Shown piece by piece: positions 16,587 to 25,462 of a DNA stretch of 64,000 nt. How positions within the stretch are numbered: position 1 is the first letter of the stretch; the number at the start of each line of letters is the position of its first letter. This stretch comes from Anoxynatronum sibiricum (lineage in GTDB: Bacteria; Bacillota; Clostridia; Peptostreptococcales; Tindalliaceae). Made by a program: the position numbers and the translations under genes. The stretch spans positions 1 to 64,000 of the forward strand of contig NZ_JBCITM010000009.1 of NCBI RefSeq assembly GCF_039414295.1, written 5' to 3'. The notes under the pieces are model-generated. The model saw only the letters and a program-made list of their open reading frames with translations, had not been told where the DNA came from and did no database searches.

Positions 16587-17333
16587 CTACTCCTGTTTTT
16601 CAATGGTATCTATCCGTCTTGTCATCGTTGTTTCAAAATCGATTAAAATATCAAGATACTTCTCTTTTATATGGTCCCTTATCGTCCAGGCTGTTTCTTC
16701 GTCGTATGTGAGTGATGTCATATTGCGATCCTGCAACATTTGCAGCCATCCGTCCCCCTCTGCAATCAGGCCTTCCTTATAGGCTTCCCTAATGGCACTT
16801 CTGGGGTTGGTTGCTTCATTGTTTCCCATATACTGGAGATACACTTTCATCAGCTTCCATGCCAGCTCATAGGTAAATTCGAAACGCTGGATGGTGGCAT
16901 CCAATACTAAATCATCTGCATGGGGATCTCTTGCCAGACTGTCTTTTAATTTTCCCAAGGTCTTTTGAAAATCCTTGCATTTGAAGAAAAGCTTGTTGGC
17001 AGTCAGTAGAATCTCCCCTTCTTTAGTTGTGCAGAAAAGCAACTTTCCCTGAGTATCAATTTCATTTCGCAAGGCATCATTGGTTATCTGTTGATAGTCA
17101 ATTAAATCCGCCGTATGAATGATTTCAGCCTTCTCCAAATCTTCCTTAACCGCATGCAACGCCTTCCCCTGATCTTTGGTTATAACTGCCAAATCAATAT
17201 CTGAAGCATTCTGATAGTCGCCTCTGGCACGGGAGCCATATAAAACGACTTTTTCCAGTATGGCGGAACGCTTTTCAAAAATACGTGTCAATGCTGCCAT
17301 TTCTTTTTTGGTTAAACCATATAGGCTCTCCAT
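16587..17333 (-). CDS. Fused MNT-type nucleotidyltransferase and HI0074-type (HEPN-like) domain protein
   Basis: A 248-residue fusion. Residues 20-110 are a minimal nucleotidyltransferase: GSRARGDYQNASDIDLAV supplies the G-S loop and the two metal-binding aspartates (about D45, D47). Residues 115-245 match the nucleotidyltransferase substrate-binding HI0074 family, a HEPN relative, with RFEFTYELAWKLMK and RNMTSLTYDE. In most genomes these are two adjacent genes forming an MNT/HEPN toxin-antitoxin pair, in which MNT AMPylates and silences the HEPN RNase; here they are one chain. The ATG at 17333 has GGGGGAG 5 bases upstream; another ATG at 17363 adds ten residues. No partner gene is adjacent. 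Confidence 0.8.
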   Translation of the reverse strand: MESLYGLTKKEMAALTRIFEKRSAILEKVVLYGSRARGDYQNASDIDLAVITKDQGKALHAVKEDLEKAEIIHTADLIDYQQITNDALRNEIDTQGKLLFCTTKEGEILLTANKLFFKCKDFQKTLGKLKDSLARDPHADDLVLDATIQRFEFTYELAWKLMKVYLQYMGNNEATNPRSAIREAYKEGLIAEGDGWLQMLQDRNMTSLTYDEETAWTIRDHIKEKYLDILIDFETTMTRRIDTIEKQE

Positions 17334-17396
17334 GGGAGCTCCCCCATTCATGGTTTGATACATTGTCTTTTATCCATTCTTTCGGAGAAGCGCGCT

Positions 17397-18320
17397 TCAC
17401 AGTTGCTTTTCCAGCACCAGCTGTGTTTCAGTGACTGAAAAGCCCTGCTTTTGGTATAATCTCAAGGCATTTTCATTGGAGCCGGCTACCAGTAATGAGG
17501 CGCTTTCAACGCCAAGCTGCCCAACCTGTACCAGCAGTTCTTCCAACAGAGCAGTTCCCAGCCCACTGCCCCGAAATGCCTTTGCCACAACGATATCATA
17601 GAGGTACGCCTTTGACAAGGGTTCTTTCACCTGTACGGTGGCCATAGCCACCGGCTCTCCGTCAACCAGCAGCACCCAGGGGGTGACAGTGGCATCCTGC
17701 CACATCATTTGGAAGCTTTCAGCTTCAGGCTCATAAGCAAAGCCATCTCTAAAAAGGCGCCTGTAGGTTTCTGCTTCACTATGTGTAAAGGGGCGCAGCC
17801 TTGGTGTTTCTGGAGGTTTCCCGGTATTCAGAAGAACTCCCAATGAACTTCCGCCTCCCTGTGAGGCGCTTTGGTCCTGGCGAACTTTTGGTAGTTCCTT
17901 TTCCATTTCCCATGCATATTGCGCGACTTCAAAGGATCGCCGCTGGAGAAAGTCCAAAGAGTCTTGAAGACTTTCCTTCACCACTGCCTGAAGGGTTCGG
18001 CGTCTGTAATGAACGGCATCCGATATCAGTCTTTTGTAAAGCAGGCTTCCCTGGCCCTGATGCCGCCACCTGGGCCTCACCACCATATTGATGGTGCTTT
18101 TCCTGTCTGCTGCTGGTTCTTCATCAAAAAGAGTTCCCAGTCCTGTCAGCTCTTCGCCGCTGAAGACGGTCAGCACCCGGTGGGGTGCCTGTTGCAGCAC
18201 ATAATCGAACCATTCTCTTGAAAGGGAATAGGTCAACTCATCGTGTGAGTTGACCTCTTTGACTAACTGTTGAATTGAAGGGTAGTCTGGCGACTGTAGG
18301 TGTCGCAGCTTCCATTCCAT
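17397..18320 (-). CDS. Tandem GNAT acetyltransferase
   Basis: A 307-residue protein with two GNAT folds. The N-terminal domain (1-135) has a weakened acetyl-CoA loop (RWRHQGQGSLLY), the C-terminal domain (about 175-305) a clearer one (AFRGSGLGTALLEELL) and the usual ENALRLYQKQGF end. Paired GNATs often have one catalytic and one structural domain. The acceptor is unknown. The ATG follows GGAG by 10 bases. It lies between fliS and the MNT-HEPN fusion, but a role in motility or glycan N-acetylation is only a guess. Confidence 0.82.
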   Translation of the reverse strand: MEWKLRHLQSPDYPSIQQLVKEVNSHDELTYSLSREWFDYVLQQAPHRVLTVFSGEELTGLGTLFDEEPAADRKSTINMVVRPRWRHQGQGSLLYKRLISDAVHYRRRTLQAVVKESLQDSLDFLQRRSFEVAQYAWEMEKELPKVRQDQSASQGGGSSLGVLLNTGKPPETPRLRPFTHSEAETYRRLFRDGFAYEPEAESFQMMWQDATVTPWVLLVDGEPVAMATVQVKEPLSKAYLYDIVVAKAFRGSGLGTALLEELLVQVGQLGVESASLLVAGSNENALRLYQKQGFSVTETQLVLEKQL

Positions 18321-18419
18321 TGCATCACGCTCCTGCGGCCACTCTCTTCAGCGAATTGTCATCAGGGGTTCCCTGTATCCCCCTGGGCTTTCGCTGAAAC
18401 CTTTAGGGGCTGTTTCCAC

Positions 18420-19088
18420 TCACTGCTCCATCTTTGCTTTCTTCATGGCATCCTGCCAGGTAGTCCGCATATCGGTGAGCAGTTCAATCGCTTCTTGGGT
18501 TTTTGAAGCTGATTTTTCCACATTGGCTTCCCGCATCAGCCGGTAGATGAAATCATACATGGCGTGAAATTGCTCTGAGATGCCATAGTTTCTATCAAGT
18601 CCTCCCATAAGCTCTGCCACAATGGTCTGGGCTCGCAGACTGGCTTCATGGGCCTTTGAATTATCCGCCACTTCCAGATGGATCACTGTCTGTTTCAGAA
18701 AGCGCAACGCACCGTCATAAAGCATGAGCACCAGTTCTTCCGGTGTGGCCGTGTTGATCTTGGATTCCAGGTAGGGGTTGGATGCCTTTACATTGTTTTT
18801 GGAAGGCTGTGATGCTTTTTTCTTTTCACCTTCCAAATCCAATGTTTTTTTCATTTGGTACAAATTGGGGTTGGGCACCTTCTCCCGGGGAGGCACAAAA
18901 CCTTCCCGCACCTTAGGCGGCACCGAAACCGGAGTTGCATTCTGGGCCACCTGGTCCACTTGAACTTCTTCCTGTGCACTGCTGATTGCAGGATCCACTT
19001 CTTCTTTCTTCGGTTGAGCTGTTGGTTGTACTACAGGCTTATTTTTTGCAAATTTTTGATAGGCTGCATAGGGATTTTTCATTGCCAC
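18420..19088 (-). CDS. fliS: Flagellin export chaperone FliS with long N-terminal extension
   Basis: A 222-residue protein; the FliS four-helix domain that binds the flagellin C-terminus occupies only about residues 103-220 (NPYLESKINTATPEELVLML). Usual FliS is about 125-135 residues. The added first 100 residues begin with a second NPYAAYQ (5-11), the hallmark of a FliS N-terminus, and continue as a Pro/Glu/Val/Lys-rich linker. It therefore looks like a FliS start duplicated or split by an inserted linker. The start is GTG at 19088 with GAGGTG 5 bases upstream, or ATG at 19082. A SigD promoter lies 79 bases upstream. Confidence 0.92.
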   Translation of the reverse strand: MAMKNPYAAYQKFAKNKPVVQPTAQPKKEEVDPAISSAQEEVQVDQVAQNATPVSVPPKVREGFVPPREKVPNPNLYQMKKTLDLEGEKKKASQPSKNNVKASNPYLESKINTATPEELVLMLYDGALRFLKQTVIHLEVADNSKAHEASLRAQTIVAELMGGLDRNYGISEQFHAMYDFIYRLMREANVEKSASKTQEAIELLTDMRTTWQDAMKKAKMEQ

Positions 19089-19166
19089 TGGAACACCTCA
19101 TTATCTTAATGGAACCTGGTTGACTTAAACGACATGATCGACGTTAACAATTGCCTTTCATGAAGA

Positions 19167-19194
19167 GTATCGTCACTCCAATGCTTCTACTTTA
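19167..19194 (-). promoter_or_regulatory. SigD promoter of fliS
   Basis: Minus strand: TAAA (19194-19191), a 16-base spacer, then GACGATAC. The elements closely resemble those of the flagellin promoter in this window (same CTAAAG and GACGATA), with one extra spacer base. Confidence 0.7.
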
Positions 19195-19204
19195 GGTCAT
19201 TTTC

Positions 19205-19345
19205 CCTGTTTTTAATGGTGCCTCCATTGAACCTGTTGAACCTGATGCTTTATTCTTTTTGCTTCACTACTTCTTTGTTCCCTTATTCATTTGCTTCTTC
19301 ATTTCTTTCTTTCATATTTCTTTGTTTTCTTGCCTTTCATTGCTT
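19205..19345 (-). other. Purine-rich untranslated tract after pseC
   Basis: The minus strand is almost purely A and G here (repeats of AAAGAAA, GAAG and AAGCAA), with no convincing reading frame, hairpin or T-run. I see no gene in the 257-base gap between pseC and fliS apart from the fliS promoter. Confidence 0.5.
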
Positions 19346-20569
19346 TCACTTGCCTTCGTAGGCCAGCACCTTTTTCACCGCTGTCACCACATCACTGGCA
19401 TCTTCATCTGACATGGCGGGGTAGAGAGGCAGCGTGATGCAGGATTCATAATAGGCTTCTGCCTGGGGGCAAATCCCCTTCTGATAGCCCAGTTGCTGGT
19501 AATAAGGATGCCAGTACACCGGCAGGTAATGCACGTTCACACCAATATTTTCTGCCCGAAGGGCATCAAAGAACCATCGGCGCCGGTCCATGGTGTTTTT
19601 TCCTCTCAGCCGAATGACGTATAAATGCCAGGCAGAGATCGCTTCTGGAGAAAGGTGAGGAAGCTGAAGAGCTTCCAATGGCAAAAACGCCTGCTGATAA
19701 AAGGCCGCCAGCTGCTGCCGTCGTTCCAGAAACAAGTGGATTTTTTTCAGTTGGCTGATTCCCAGAGCACTTTGCAGGTCGGTGAGGCGGTAATTGTAGC
19801 CTAAAAGCCTTTGGGCCTGGTACCAAGGGCCATGAGCCTCTTCCAAACCTTCACCTGTGCCACTTTGCTCTGCCGCCTTGGTGATCCCATGACTGCGGAA
19901 CAGCCTTAATTTTTCAGCCAGCTGCGCATCACTGGTAACCACCGCGCCGCCTTCTCCGGTGGTAATCAGTTTCACCGGATGAAAGCTGCAGGTGGTCATA
20001 TGGGCCAGGCATCCTACGGGGGTTCCCTTCCATGACCCGCCCAAAGAATGGGCGGCGTCTTCAATGACTATCAGGCCATGCTTTTCGGCAATGGCCATCA
20101 TGGCCTCCATATTGGCTGGCTGACCAGTGAAATCCACCGGAATAATGGCTTTGGTGCGGGGGGTGATGGCTTTTTCAATGGCTGTCGGGTCAATGTTCCA
20201 GGTGAGGGGATCAATGTCGGCAAACACCGGGGTGCCTCCCTGATACAGCACGGCATTGGCAGAGGCCGCAAAGGTGATGGGGGTGGTAATCACTTCATCT
20301 CCCGGGCCGATTCCCGCTGCATGACAGGCCGCATGGAGGGCGGCTGTGCCGTTGGATACGCTGACGGCATAAGCTGCTCCAGTTTTTTCTGCCAGCGCTT
20401 TTTCAAAAGCCTCCACCGAGGGGCCTGTGGTCAGGTAGTCACTTTGCAATGCTGCGTGCACCACTGCCTCGTCTTCGGGGGTAATCCACTGCTTGCCATA
20501 TGGCAGTAACTGGCTGCGCACCGGTTGACCACCGTGAATGGCCAGCGGGCTTTCAATTGATGATTTCAT
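19346..20569 (-). CDS. pseC: UDP-4-amino-4,6-dideoxy-N-acetyl-beta-L-altrosamine transaminase PseC
   Basis: A 407-residue DegT/DnrJ/EryC1/StrS aminotransferase. The PLP aldimine lysine is K200 in SFHPVKLITTGEGG, a PseC-typical motif, with D171 (IEDAAH) holding the pyridine nitrogen; SDYLTTGPSVEAFE and DEVITTPITFAASANA also match PseC. It transfers an amino group from glutamate to C4 of the 4-keto sugar made by PseB, the second step to pseudaminic acid. The ATG at 20569 follows AGGAGG; a longer frame adds 11 residues without a site. It is the last gene of the Pse block. Confidence 0.9.
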   Translation of the reverse strand: MKSSIESPLAIHGGQPVRSQLLPYGKQWITPEDEAVVHAALQSDYLTTGPSVEAFEKALAEKTGAAYAVSVSNGTAALHAACHAAGIGPGDEVITTPITFAASANAVLYQGGTPVFADIDPLTWNIDPTAIEKAITPRTKAIIPVDFTGQPANMEAMMAIAEKHGLIVIEDAAHSLGGSWKGTPVGCLAHMTTCSFHPVKLITTGEGGAVVTSDAQLAEKLRLFRSHGITKAAEQSGTGEGLEEAHGPWYQAQRLLGYNYRLTDLQSALGISQLKKIHLFLERRQQLAAFYQQAFLPLEALQLPHLSPEAISAWHLYVIRLRGKNTMDRRRWFFDALRAENIGVNVHYLPVYWHPYYQQLGYQKGICPQAEAYYESCITLPLYPAMSDEDASDVVTAVKKVLAYEGK

Positions 20570-20705
20570 AAAGGATTCCTCCTGATACATGCTGTGTATC
20601 ATACCATATTCACTGCACTGCTTCTTTTCTGATGTAGCTGTTCTTCATGCTCCCTGTTTTGCAGATAATGGGTGGGATCTTGTTGCCGTTACACGCTACC
20701 TCACG

Positions 20706-21653
20706 CTACACCAGGGAAGGGTTTTGTCGAATCCATTCCCTAGTACGGGAGATCCCTTCTTCAAGTGTCACCTGGGGGTGCCATCTCAGCAGGCGGCTGG
20801 CTTTTTCATGATTGCACAGCAGCTTTGCAATTTCACTCTGGGGATGGATATGGGGAACATGTTGTATCCTGTCTGCCTGTGGTTCAATCATGGCTGCCAG
20901 GTCATTGATGGTGATATCCCGACCAAGACCGGCATTGAGAATTTCTCCGTATACCTGATCCGACATGCCGGCATTCACCACAAAATCGGCGCAGTCTTCT
21001 ACAAAAAGCAAATCCCGTGTCTGGGTACCGTCACCATAAATGTGCAGCGCTTCACCCGCCAGGTGGCGTTTAATGAAAATAGCCACCACACCGCCTTCGC
21101 CTCCGGTTTTTTGGAAGGGGCCGTAGGTGTTAAAGGGACGCACCACCACTGTGGGCAGTCCATAGGCATGCCAATAGGAGAGCACCATGTTTTCTCCGGC
21201 AATCTTACTGCCGGCGTAGGGAGAAACGGGTTTGATGGGATCTGTTTCGCTGATGCCCTCCGGGCGGGAGGCTTGATCATACACCATGCAGGTGCTCATG
21301 AAAACCAGGGGTGTTTTCCATTTTCGACAGCATTCCAGCACATTGAAGGTGCCCACCACATCGTTGTCGAAGGTGGTTTGGGGATCGTCGATGCTGTCTT
21401 GCACGTTAATGCTGGCCCCCAGGTGATAGCATCGGTGGAAGCTATTTTCAAAAAGACTTTCCAGTAATGAACGGTCTTTGATGTCCCCTTCAGTCACTGA
21501 TATCAACAGAGGATGACCCTGAAACTCCGCCAGGTTTTCTTTTCGTCCGTTGGAAAAATCATCCAGCACCCATACCCTGTGCTGTTCCTCCAACAGTTTT
21601 TTCACCACCCATCGTCCGATAAACCCGGCTCCGCCGGTGACAAGTATATTCAA
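20706..21653 (-). CDS. NAD-dependent nucleotide-sugar epimerase/dehydratase (extended SDR)
   Basis: A 315-residue extended SDR. The dinucleotide loop is VTGGAGFIG at the N-terminus, and the active-site Tyr/Lys lie in YAGSKIAGE, with an upstream MSTCMVYD serine/threonine region; GDGTQTRDLLFVEDCA is the typical sugar-contact segment. The TTG at 21653 is selected because AAGGAG lies 9 bases upstream and the chain then begins right at the Rossmann strand; an ATG at 21680 precedes the site. Substrate is open: a UDP- or dTDP-sugar 4-epimerase or 4,6-dehydratase. It lies between pseC and ugd. Confidence 0.8.
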   Translation of the reverse strand: MNILVTGGAGFIGRWVVKKLLEEQHRVWVLDDFSNGRKENLAEFQGHPLLISVTEGDIKDRSLLESLFENSFHRCYHLGASINVQDSIDDPQTTFDNDVVGTFNVLECCRKWKTPLVFMSTCMVYDQASRPEGISETDPIKPVSPYAGSKIAGENMVLSYWHAYGLPTVVVRPFNTYGPFQKTGGEGGVVAIFIKRHLAGEALHIYGDGTQTRDLLFVEDCADFVVNAGMSDQVYGEILNAGLGRDITINDLAAMIEPQADRIQHVPHIHPQSEIAKLLCNHEKASRLLRWHPQVTLEEGISRTREWIRQNPSLV

Positions 21654-21715
21654 TGTGGTCAGCTCCTTTAGGCATCGCATAAACTATGAATGATCACTTT
21701 TGCTATCTTATTCAT

Positions 21716-22882
21716 TTAATCTCTTTGAAAAAGGTCACGGGTATACACTTTATCGGCAACATCTTTTAAATTATCATCCATTCTGTTTGCAACAATAATG
21801 TGACTCATTTTTTTGAATGCTACCAAGTCTTTAACAACCTTGGATCTGTAAAATTCTTCACCTTTCAGCGATGGTTCATACACCAATACCTCAATTCCTT
21901 TTGCTTTGATCCTCTTCATGACTCCTTGGATAGCTGACTGCCGAAAGTTGTCAGATTCTGTCTTCATCGTCAATCGATAAATACCCACGACTTTAGGTTT
22001 CCTTCTGGTAATCATATCTGCAATATGATCTTTTCGAGTACGATTGGCATCCACGATGGCTGACATAATATTTTGAGGCACATCTGCATAGTTTGCCAAT
22101 AACTGTTTCGTGTCTTTCGGCAGGCAATAACCTCCATAGCCAAAAGATGGATTGTTGTAATGATTTCCAATACGCGGATCAAGACTAATTCCTTCGATGA
22201 TTTGTCTGCTGTCAAGACTTCTTACTTCTGCATAGGAATCAAGTTCATTAAAAAAAGCAACCCGTAAAGCCAGGTATGTATTGGCAAAAAGCTTGATGGC
22301 CTCAGCCTCAGTTGGATCAGTATAAAGAATGGGAGCTTCTTTATATATAGCGCCTTCCCGCAGTAGTTCAGCAAACACTTTAGCCCGTTCAGAATGCTCT
22401 CCCACAACAATTCTCGAAGGATATAGATTGTCTCTCAGGGCACAGCCTTCTCTAAGAAATTCCGGAGAAAAAAGAATGTTATCTGTGTTGAACTTTTCAT
22501 TGACTGCTCTTGTATAACCCACTGGTACTGTCGACTTAATAACGATCACAGCCATGGGGTTAATCGATAGTACATTGGCAATCACAGCCTCCACTGATCT
22601 GGTATCGAAATAGTTTTCATCTGGATCATAATTCGTCGGCGTCGCAATAACCACATATTCTGCTTCTTGGTATGCTGTCAAAAAATCTGTGGTTGCTTTT
22701 AAGTTCAATGATTTTTCCTTTAGAAACATTTCTAAATCGGTATCAATAACGGGGGACTTGAGTTGATTAATTAAGTCTACTTTTGTTTGCAGTATGTCGA
22801 TAATGGTAACTTCGTGGTATTGTGCCAATAGCACTGCATTTGCCAATCCCACATAGCCTGCTCCCACAACAGTTATTTTCAT
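21716..22882 (-). CDS. ugd: UDP-glucose 6-dehydrogenase
   Basis: A 388-residue enzyme oxidising UDP-glucose to UDP-glucuronate with two NAD+. It has the E. coli Ugd length and signature blocks: NAD loop GAGYVGL, FSPEFLREG, FANTYLALRVAFFNELD, and the catalytic cysteine in GYGGYCLPKDTKQL; it ends DKVYTRDLF. The ATG at 22882 follows GAGGAGGTG. This belongs to the short Ugd branch, distinct from the WbpA-type dehydrogenase at 33.7 kb. A decayed fragment of an epimerase of the glucuronate 4-epimerase type sits directly upstream, suggesting the pair once made UDP-galacturonate. Confidence 0.93.
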   Translation of the reverse strand: MKITVVGAGYVGLANAVLLAQYHEVTIIDILQTKVDLINQLKSPVIDTDLEMFLKEKSLNLKATTDFLTAYQEAEYVVIATPTNYDPDENYFDTRSVEAVIANVLSINPMAVIVIKSTVPVGYTRAVNEKFNTDNILFSPEFLREGCALRDNLYPSRIVVGEHSERAKVFAELLREGAIYKEAPILYTDPTEAEAIKLFANTYLALRVAFFNELDSYAEVRSLDSRQIIEGISLDPRIGNHYNNPSFGYGGYCLPKDTKQLLANYADVPQNIMSAIVDANRTRKDHIADMITRRKPKVVGIYRLTMKTESDNFRQSAIQGVMKRIKAKGIEVLVYEPSLKGEEFYRSKVVKDLVAFKKMSHIIVANRMDDNLKDVADKVYTRDLFQRD

Positions 22883-22910
22883 TGGACACCTCCTCGTACT
22901 CACCATATTG

Positions 22911-23095
22911 TCAGCAATTCTGCTCCCTTAAATCATAATACTCACAATAACATTTGACAAGCTGTCGAAATCTTTCATCAGTACTTGCTAATCATCGATT
23001 TCATCAAGGTCTGTGATGCAACACCCTTCTTTAATCAGTCTGTTTGCCAGGTTAAATCAAATAAACCCTGCTAATCCGGTAATAAATATAAGCAT
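22911..23095 (-). pseudogene. Remnant of an SDR epimerase N-terminus (glucuronate 4-epimerase-like)
   Basis: Translation from the ATG at 23095 gives MLIFITGLAGFI, an in-frame stop where the glycine of GFIG is expected, then FNLANRLIKEGC, LDEIDD, and in another frame ERFRQLVK. These are the ordered blocks of a CapI-type UDP-glucuronate 4-epimerase N-terminus, broken by a stop codon and at least one frameshift, with the remaining 250 or so residues missing. It is followed at once by ugd, the usual partner gene. Not expected to make a product. Confidence 0.6.
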
Positions 23096-23146
23096 TCTTT
23101 CATTCCCACTTCATTAATGTGCTTTACGATCTGTCAACGCAACTTC

Positions 23147-23478
23147 TTATGTTTTGAGAGAAATGAGCGCCCCGTCAATTCCCGGTTCGCCTGCCTCATT
23201 GCCATCATAGCAAACTACCAACAAGTGATTGTCCACCACCAGATCTGAATATCCTCCGTCGTAAGGACTGCCTGAATAAAAAGCCAGCAGACTGGGCAGC
23301 AATTGTGCTTCCGGTTGGTAGAGAGAAATCCCCGTTTGCCCTGTCATTTTTCAGAAACAAAAATCCCGGAAGGTGAGGTATACCTGGCCCTGGTAGGTAA
23401 TGGCCATAGGCTCCTGGGCATGGGTGATGAGGCACTGGGGTGTTTCTCAGGCGGAATGATGTTCCTGGTGTAGATCAT
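23147..23478 (-). pseudogene. Remnant of a BNR/sialidase-like protein C-terminus, frameshifted
   Basis: Three frames on the minus strand join into one protein-like trace: MIYTRNIIPPEKHP, then CLITHAQEPMAITYQGQVYL and TFRDF, then YDGGYSDLVVDNHLLVVCYD and ending ALISLKT. A single missing C in a C-run near 23440 explains the first shift; a second lies near 23345. The last block resembles the terminal blade of sialidase/BNR-repeat proteins. The 5' part is absent. The fragment overlaps the pseG stop (ATGA), so it was probably a member of this operon. Confidence 0.55.
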
Positions 23479-24596
23479 GACACTTCCACCCCTCTTGATT
23501 CCAACAGTGCTTCTACGATTCTATCAGGGCCTTTGCCATCTACCAGCTGTTGCATGTGCCGGCTGCACGTCTGCCTCCAGTCTGTATCTCTAACCGATTC
23601 CATCAAACGCTGCTGATACGTCTTTCTGTCCAATGTTTCATGCCATCCAAGAGAACGTGTCACCCCGTTTTCTTCCAGCACATTCACAAAGTGTCGCTGG
23701 TTTTCTGCCATCATCAGCGACAGTGCCGGAACGCCCCATGCCGCCAGCTCATACAGGGTTCCACCACCAGCGGTTACTGCCAAATCCATATAATTCATGA
23801 CCGGTGTCAGATTTTCCAGTCTGGGGTAAACAATAACGTCGTTAAGGTGCTGGGTTTCATCCTGCCATTGCTTAAAGAGAAGACCCGTTGCTCCTGTCAA
23901 AAGATGCAGGGTGATGGTCTTCTGAGATATTGATTCCAGTTGTGGTCGAATCTCTTGCGACCAAGCAAGAAGCTTTTCTTGCCACCCAAACTGATTGCCG
24001 CCTCCCGTCATTATCAATATGTGTCTGACGACAGGCCTGATTTTCCGCGGTGGCACAGCTCGAAACTCACTGCGGAGAAGCGCATAGTGACTTCCGAGAA
24101 GTTTTATCGGTACAGGCAGCTCCCCATAGAAACCACCTGGCCGATTTTCTTTCTCTGCTCCCACTTGATGGTTTATAACGAAATCGGCTTGATGAATTTG
24201 ATGATGATAGTCATCCACATACCCGACTTTTCCTGCCACTGTTTGTAGCTTCACGACCCAGTCTTCCGATAAATCATACCTGTCGAGTATAACCAGCCGA
24301 TCAGAGGGCTTTCCCTCCATGACCTCTAGCATAGCCACCAGTTTTGGCAGCGGCTCATGATGCCTTTGCTGGTTCCATCCCGCCTGTCCATAGGCTTTTT
24401 CCAGTGGATATGTTTGATGAAGTCCAGGCCAGATCTTACCTATTGATTGGCTGAGCGTATCATTCTCGCATGCCCCCGTCATTAGCAATGCCTGGCAGTT
24501 GTTCTCGGTGAAGGCCGCTGCCATAGCGGCACATCGAGTCACGTGCCCCATTCCGATGGATCCATTTGCTTCGGTGACAAAACAAACCTGCTTCAT
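23475..24596 (-). CDS. pseG: PseG/SpsG-type UDP-sugar hydrolase
   Basis: A 373-residue GT-B-fold hydrolase that removes UDP from UDP-2,4-diacetamido-2,4,6-trideoxy-altropyranose, releasing the free sugar for PseI. The general-base histidine lies in GSIGMGHVTRC (the PseG GxGHxxRC motif), and the UDP-binding C-domain has TAGGGTLYELAAWGVPAL. The family includes Bacillus SpsG. I place the start at 24596 because the first strand begins there; an ATG at 24617 and GTG at 24620 are alternatives and neither has a clear ribosome site. The order pseI-GNAT-FemAB-pseF-pseG mirrors known Pse/Sps clusters. Confidence 0.87.
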   Translation of the reverse strand: MKQVCFVTEANGSIGMGHVTRCAAMAAAFTENNCQALLMTGACENDTLSQSIGKIWPGLHQTYPLEKAYGQAGWNQQRHHEPLPKLVAMLEVMEGKPSDRLVILDRYDLSEDWVVKLQTVAGKVGYVDDYHHQIHQADFVINHQVGAEKENRPGGFYGELPVPIKLLGSHYALLRSEFRAVPPRKIRPVVRHILIMTGGGNQFGWQEKLLAWSQEIRPQLESISQKTITLHLLTGATGLLFKQWQDETQHLNDVIVYPRLENLTPVMNYMDLAVTAGGGTLYELAAWGVPALSLMMAENQRHFVNVLEENGVTRSLGWHETLDRKTYQQRLMESVRDTDWRQTCSRHMQQLVDGKGPDRIVEALLESRGVEVS

Positions 24597-24718
24597 TCCC
24601 ACCACTTCTTTCTCCATCACTGATATACTTTCTTTGATGAACTTTTATTGATTGTTCATACGGGGGTACAATCTTGTACGGATTGCCTTTGCAACCATCA
24701 ACCATCTAGTCGAACTTT

Positions 24719-25432
24719 CTACTCTCCCAGCTTCTTTTGCTTCACATGCCTGTTATAGCTGGCAAGATCCGGATGAGCATCAAGGTATCGAATCACTTCC
24801 AAGTCACTGCAATGCATCTCTCCAAGCGCTGATATTACACGTTTCACCACTTCAAAGTCAGCTTCTTCGTCAACGCATAAGCGGTATGGCTTCTGATAAG
24901 CTTCCCCCAATGGTGCATGTCCAACTTTAAAGAGACGCGGATGTGTATACATATAGGATGTCACGTGTTCAGTATATTTATCTTCATCTGCTTTCTCTTC
25001 TGCCAGAAAGAGTGCTGCTGCTGTCATTACCTCTGTATCAAGACCTCGAATCGACTGTGTGCTGGCATAGTCAAGATCATGCATTCTTCGGTAGAGAAGC
25101 GCATAGTCGATCATTGAAGGATCTATCAGAGGGCAGTCTCCGGTCACACGAACCACAATAGTGCCGCCATACTCTCTACAGCAGTCAGCATATCTTTTCA
25201 ACACATTGGCTCCATGTCCCCTGAAAACTTCAAACCCTTCCCGTTGAACCCTTTCTGCCAACACGTCATCTTCAGGCAGTGTGGAAGTTGCCAACACCAG
25301 ACAATCAATGAAATTTGAGCGCTTCAGCCGATTCAAAGTATAGAGAATCATGGGAATATCATTTAGTTCTTTCATGACTTTTCCCGGCAAGCGATTGGAA
25401 CCCATTCGCGCTTGTACAATACACAAATTCAT
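24719..25432 (-). CDS. pseF: CMP-pseudaminic acid synthetase-like cytidylyltransferase (PseF/SpsF)
   Basis: A 237-residue NeuA/KdsB-family cytidylyltransferase. The CTP-binding N-terminus reads VQARMGSNRLPGKV, followed by the RVTGDCPLIDP metal-binding region near residues 95-105. This is the SpsF/PseF branch, which activates the free nonulosonic acid with CTP to the CMP-sugar used by Maf transferases. AAAGGAG lies 10 bases before the ATG. It sits between the FemAB-like gene and pseG. SpsF-type enzymes vary in substrate, so the pseudaminate call rests mainly on the neighbours. Confidence 0.82.
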   Translation of the reverse strand: MNLCIVQARMGSNRLPGKVMKELNDIPMILYTLNRLKRSNFIDCLVLATSTLPEDDVLAERVQREGFEVFRGHGANVLKRYADCCREYGGTIVVRVTGDCPLIDPSMIDYALLYRRMHDLDYASTQSIRGLDTEVMTAAALFLAEEKADEDKYTEHVTSYMYTHPRLFKVGHAPLGEAYQKPYRLCVDEEADFEVVKRVISALGEMHCSDLEVIRYLDAHPDLASYNRHVKQKKLGE

Positions 25433-25462
25433 TCAAGCAACTCCTTTCACAGCAGCATCAGC

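Noticed and set aside
16600..16660. SigD-like GACGGATAG before the yjfB-like gene
   Set aside because: The -10 deviates and no TAAA lies 14-16 bases upstream; co-transcription with the upstream gene is simpler.
19205..19345. Purine-rich tract after pseC as a small gene or repeat array
   Set aside because: No consistent frame, ribosome site or fixed repeat unit; only strand composition bias is seen.
21740..21770. TTATCGGC inside ugd as a SigD -10
   Set aside because: It lies inside the coding region and no TTTA follows at the needed distance.
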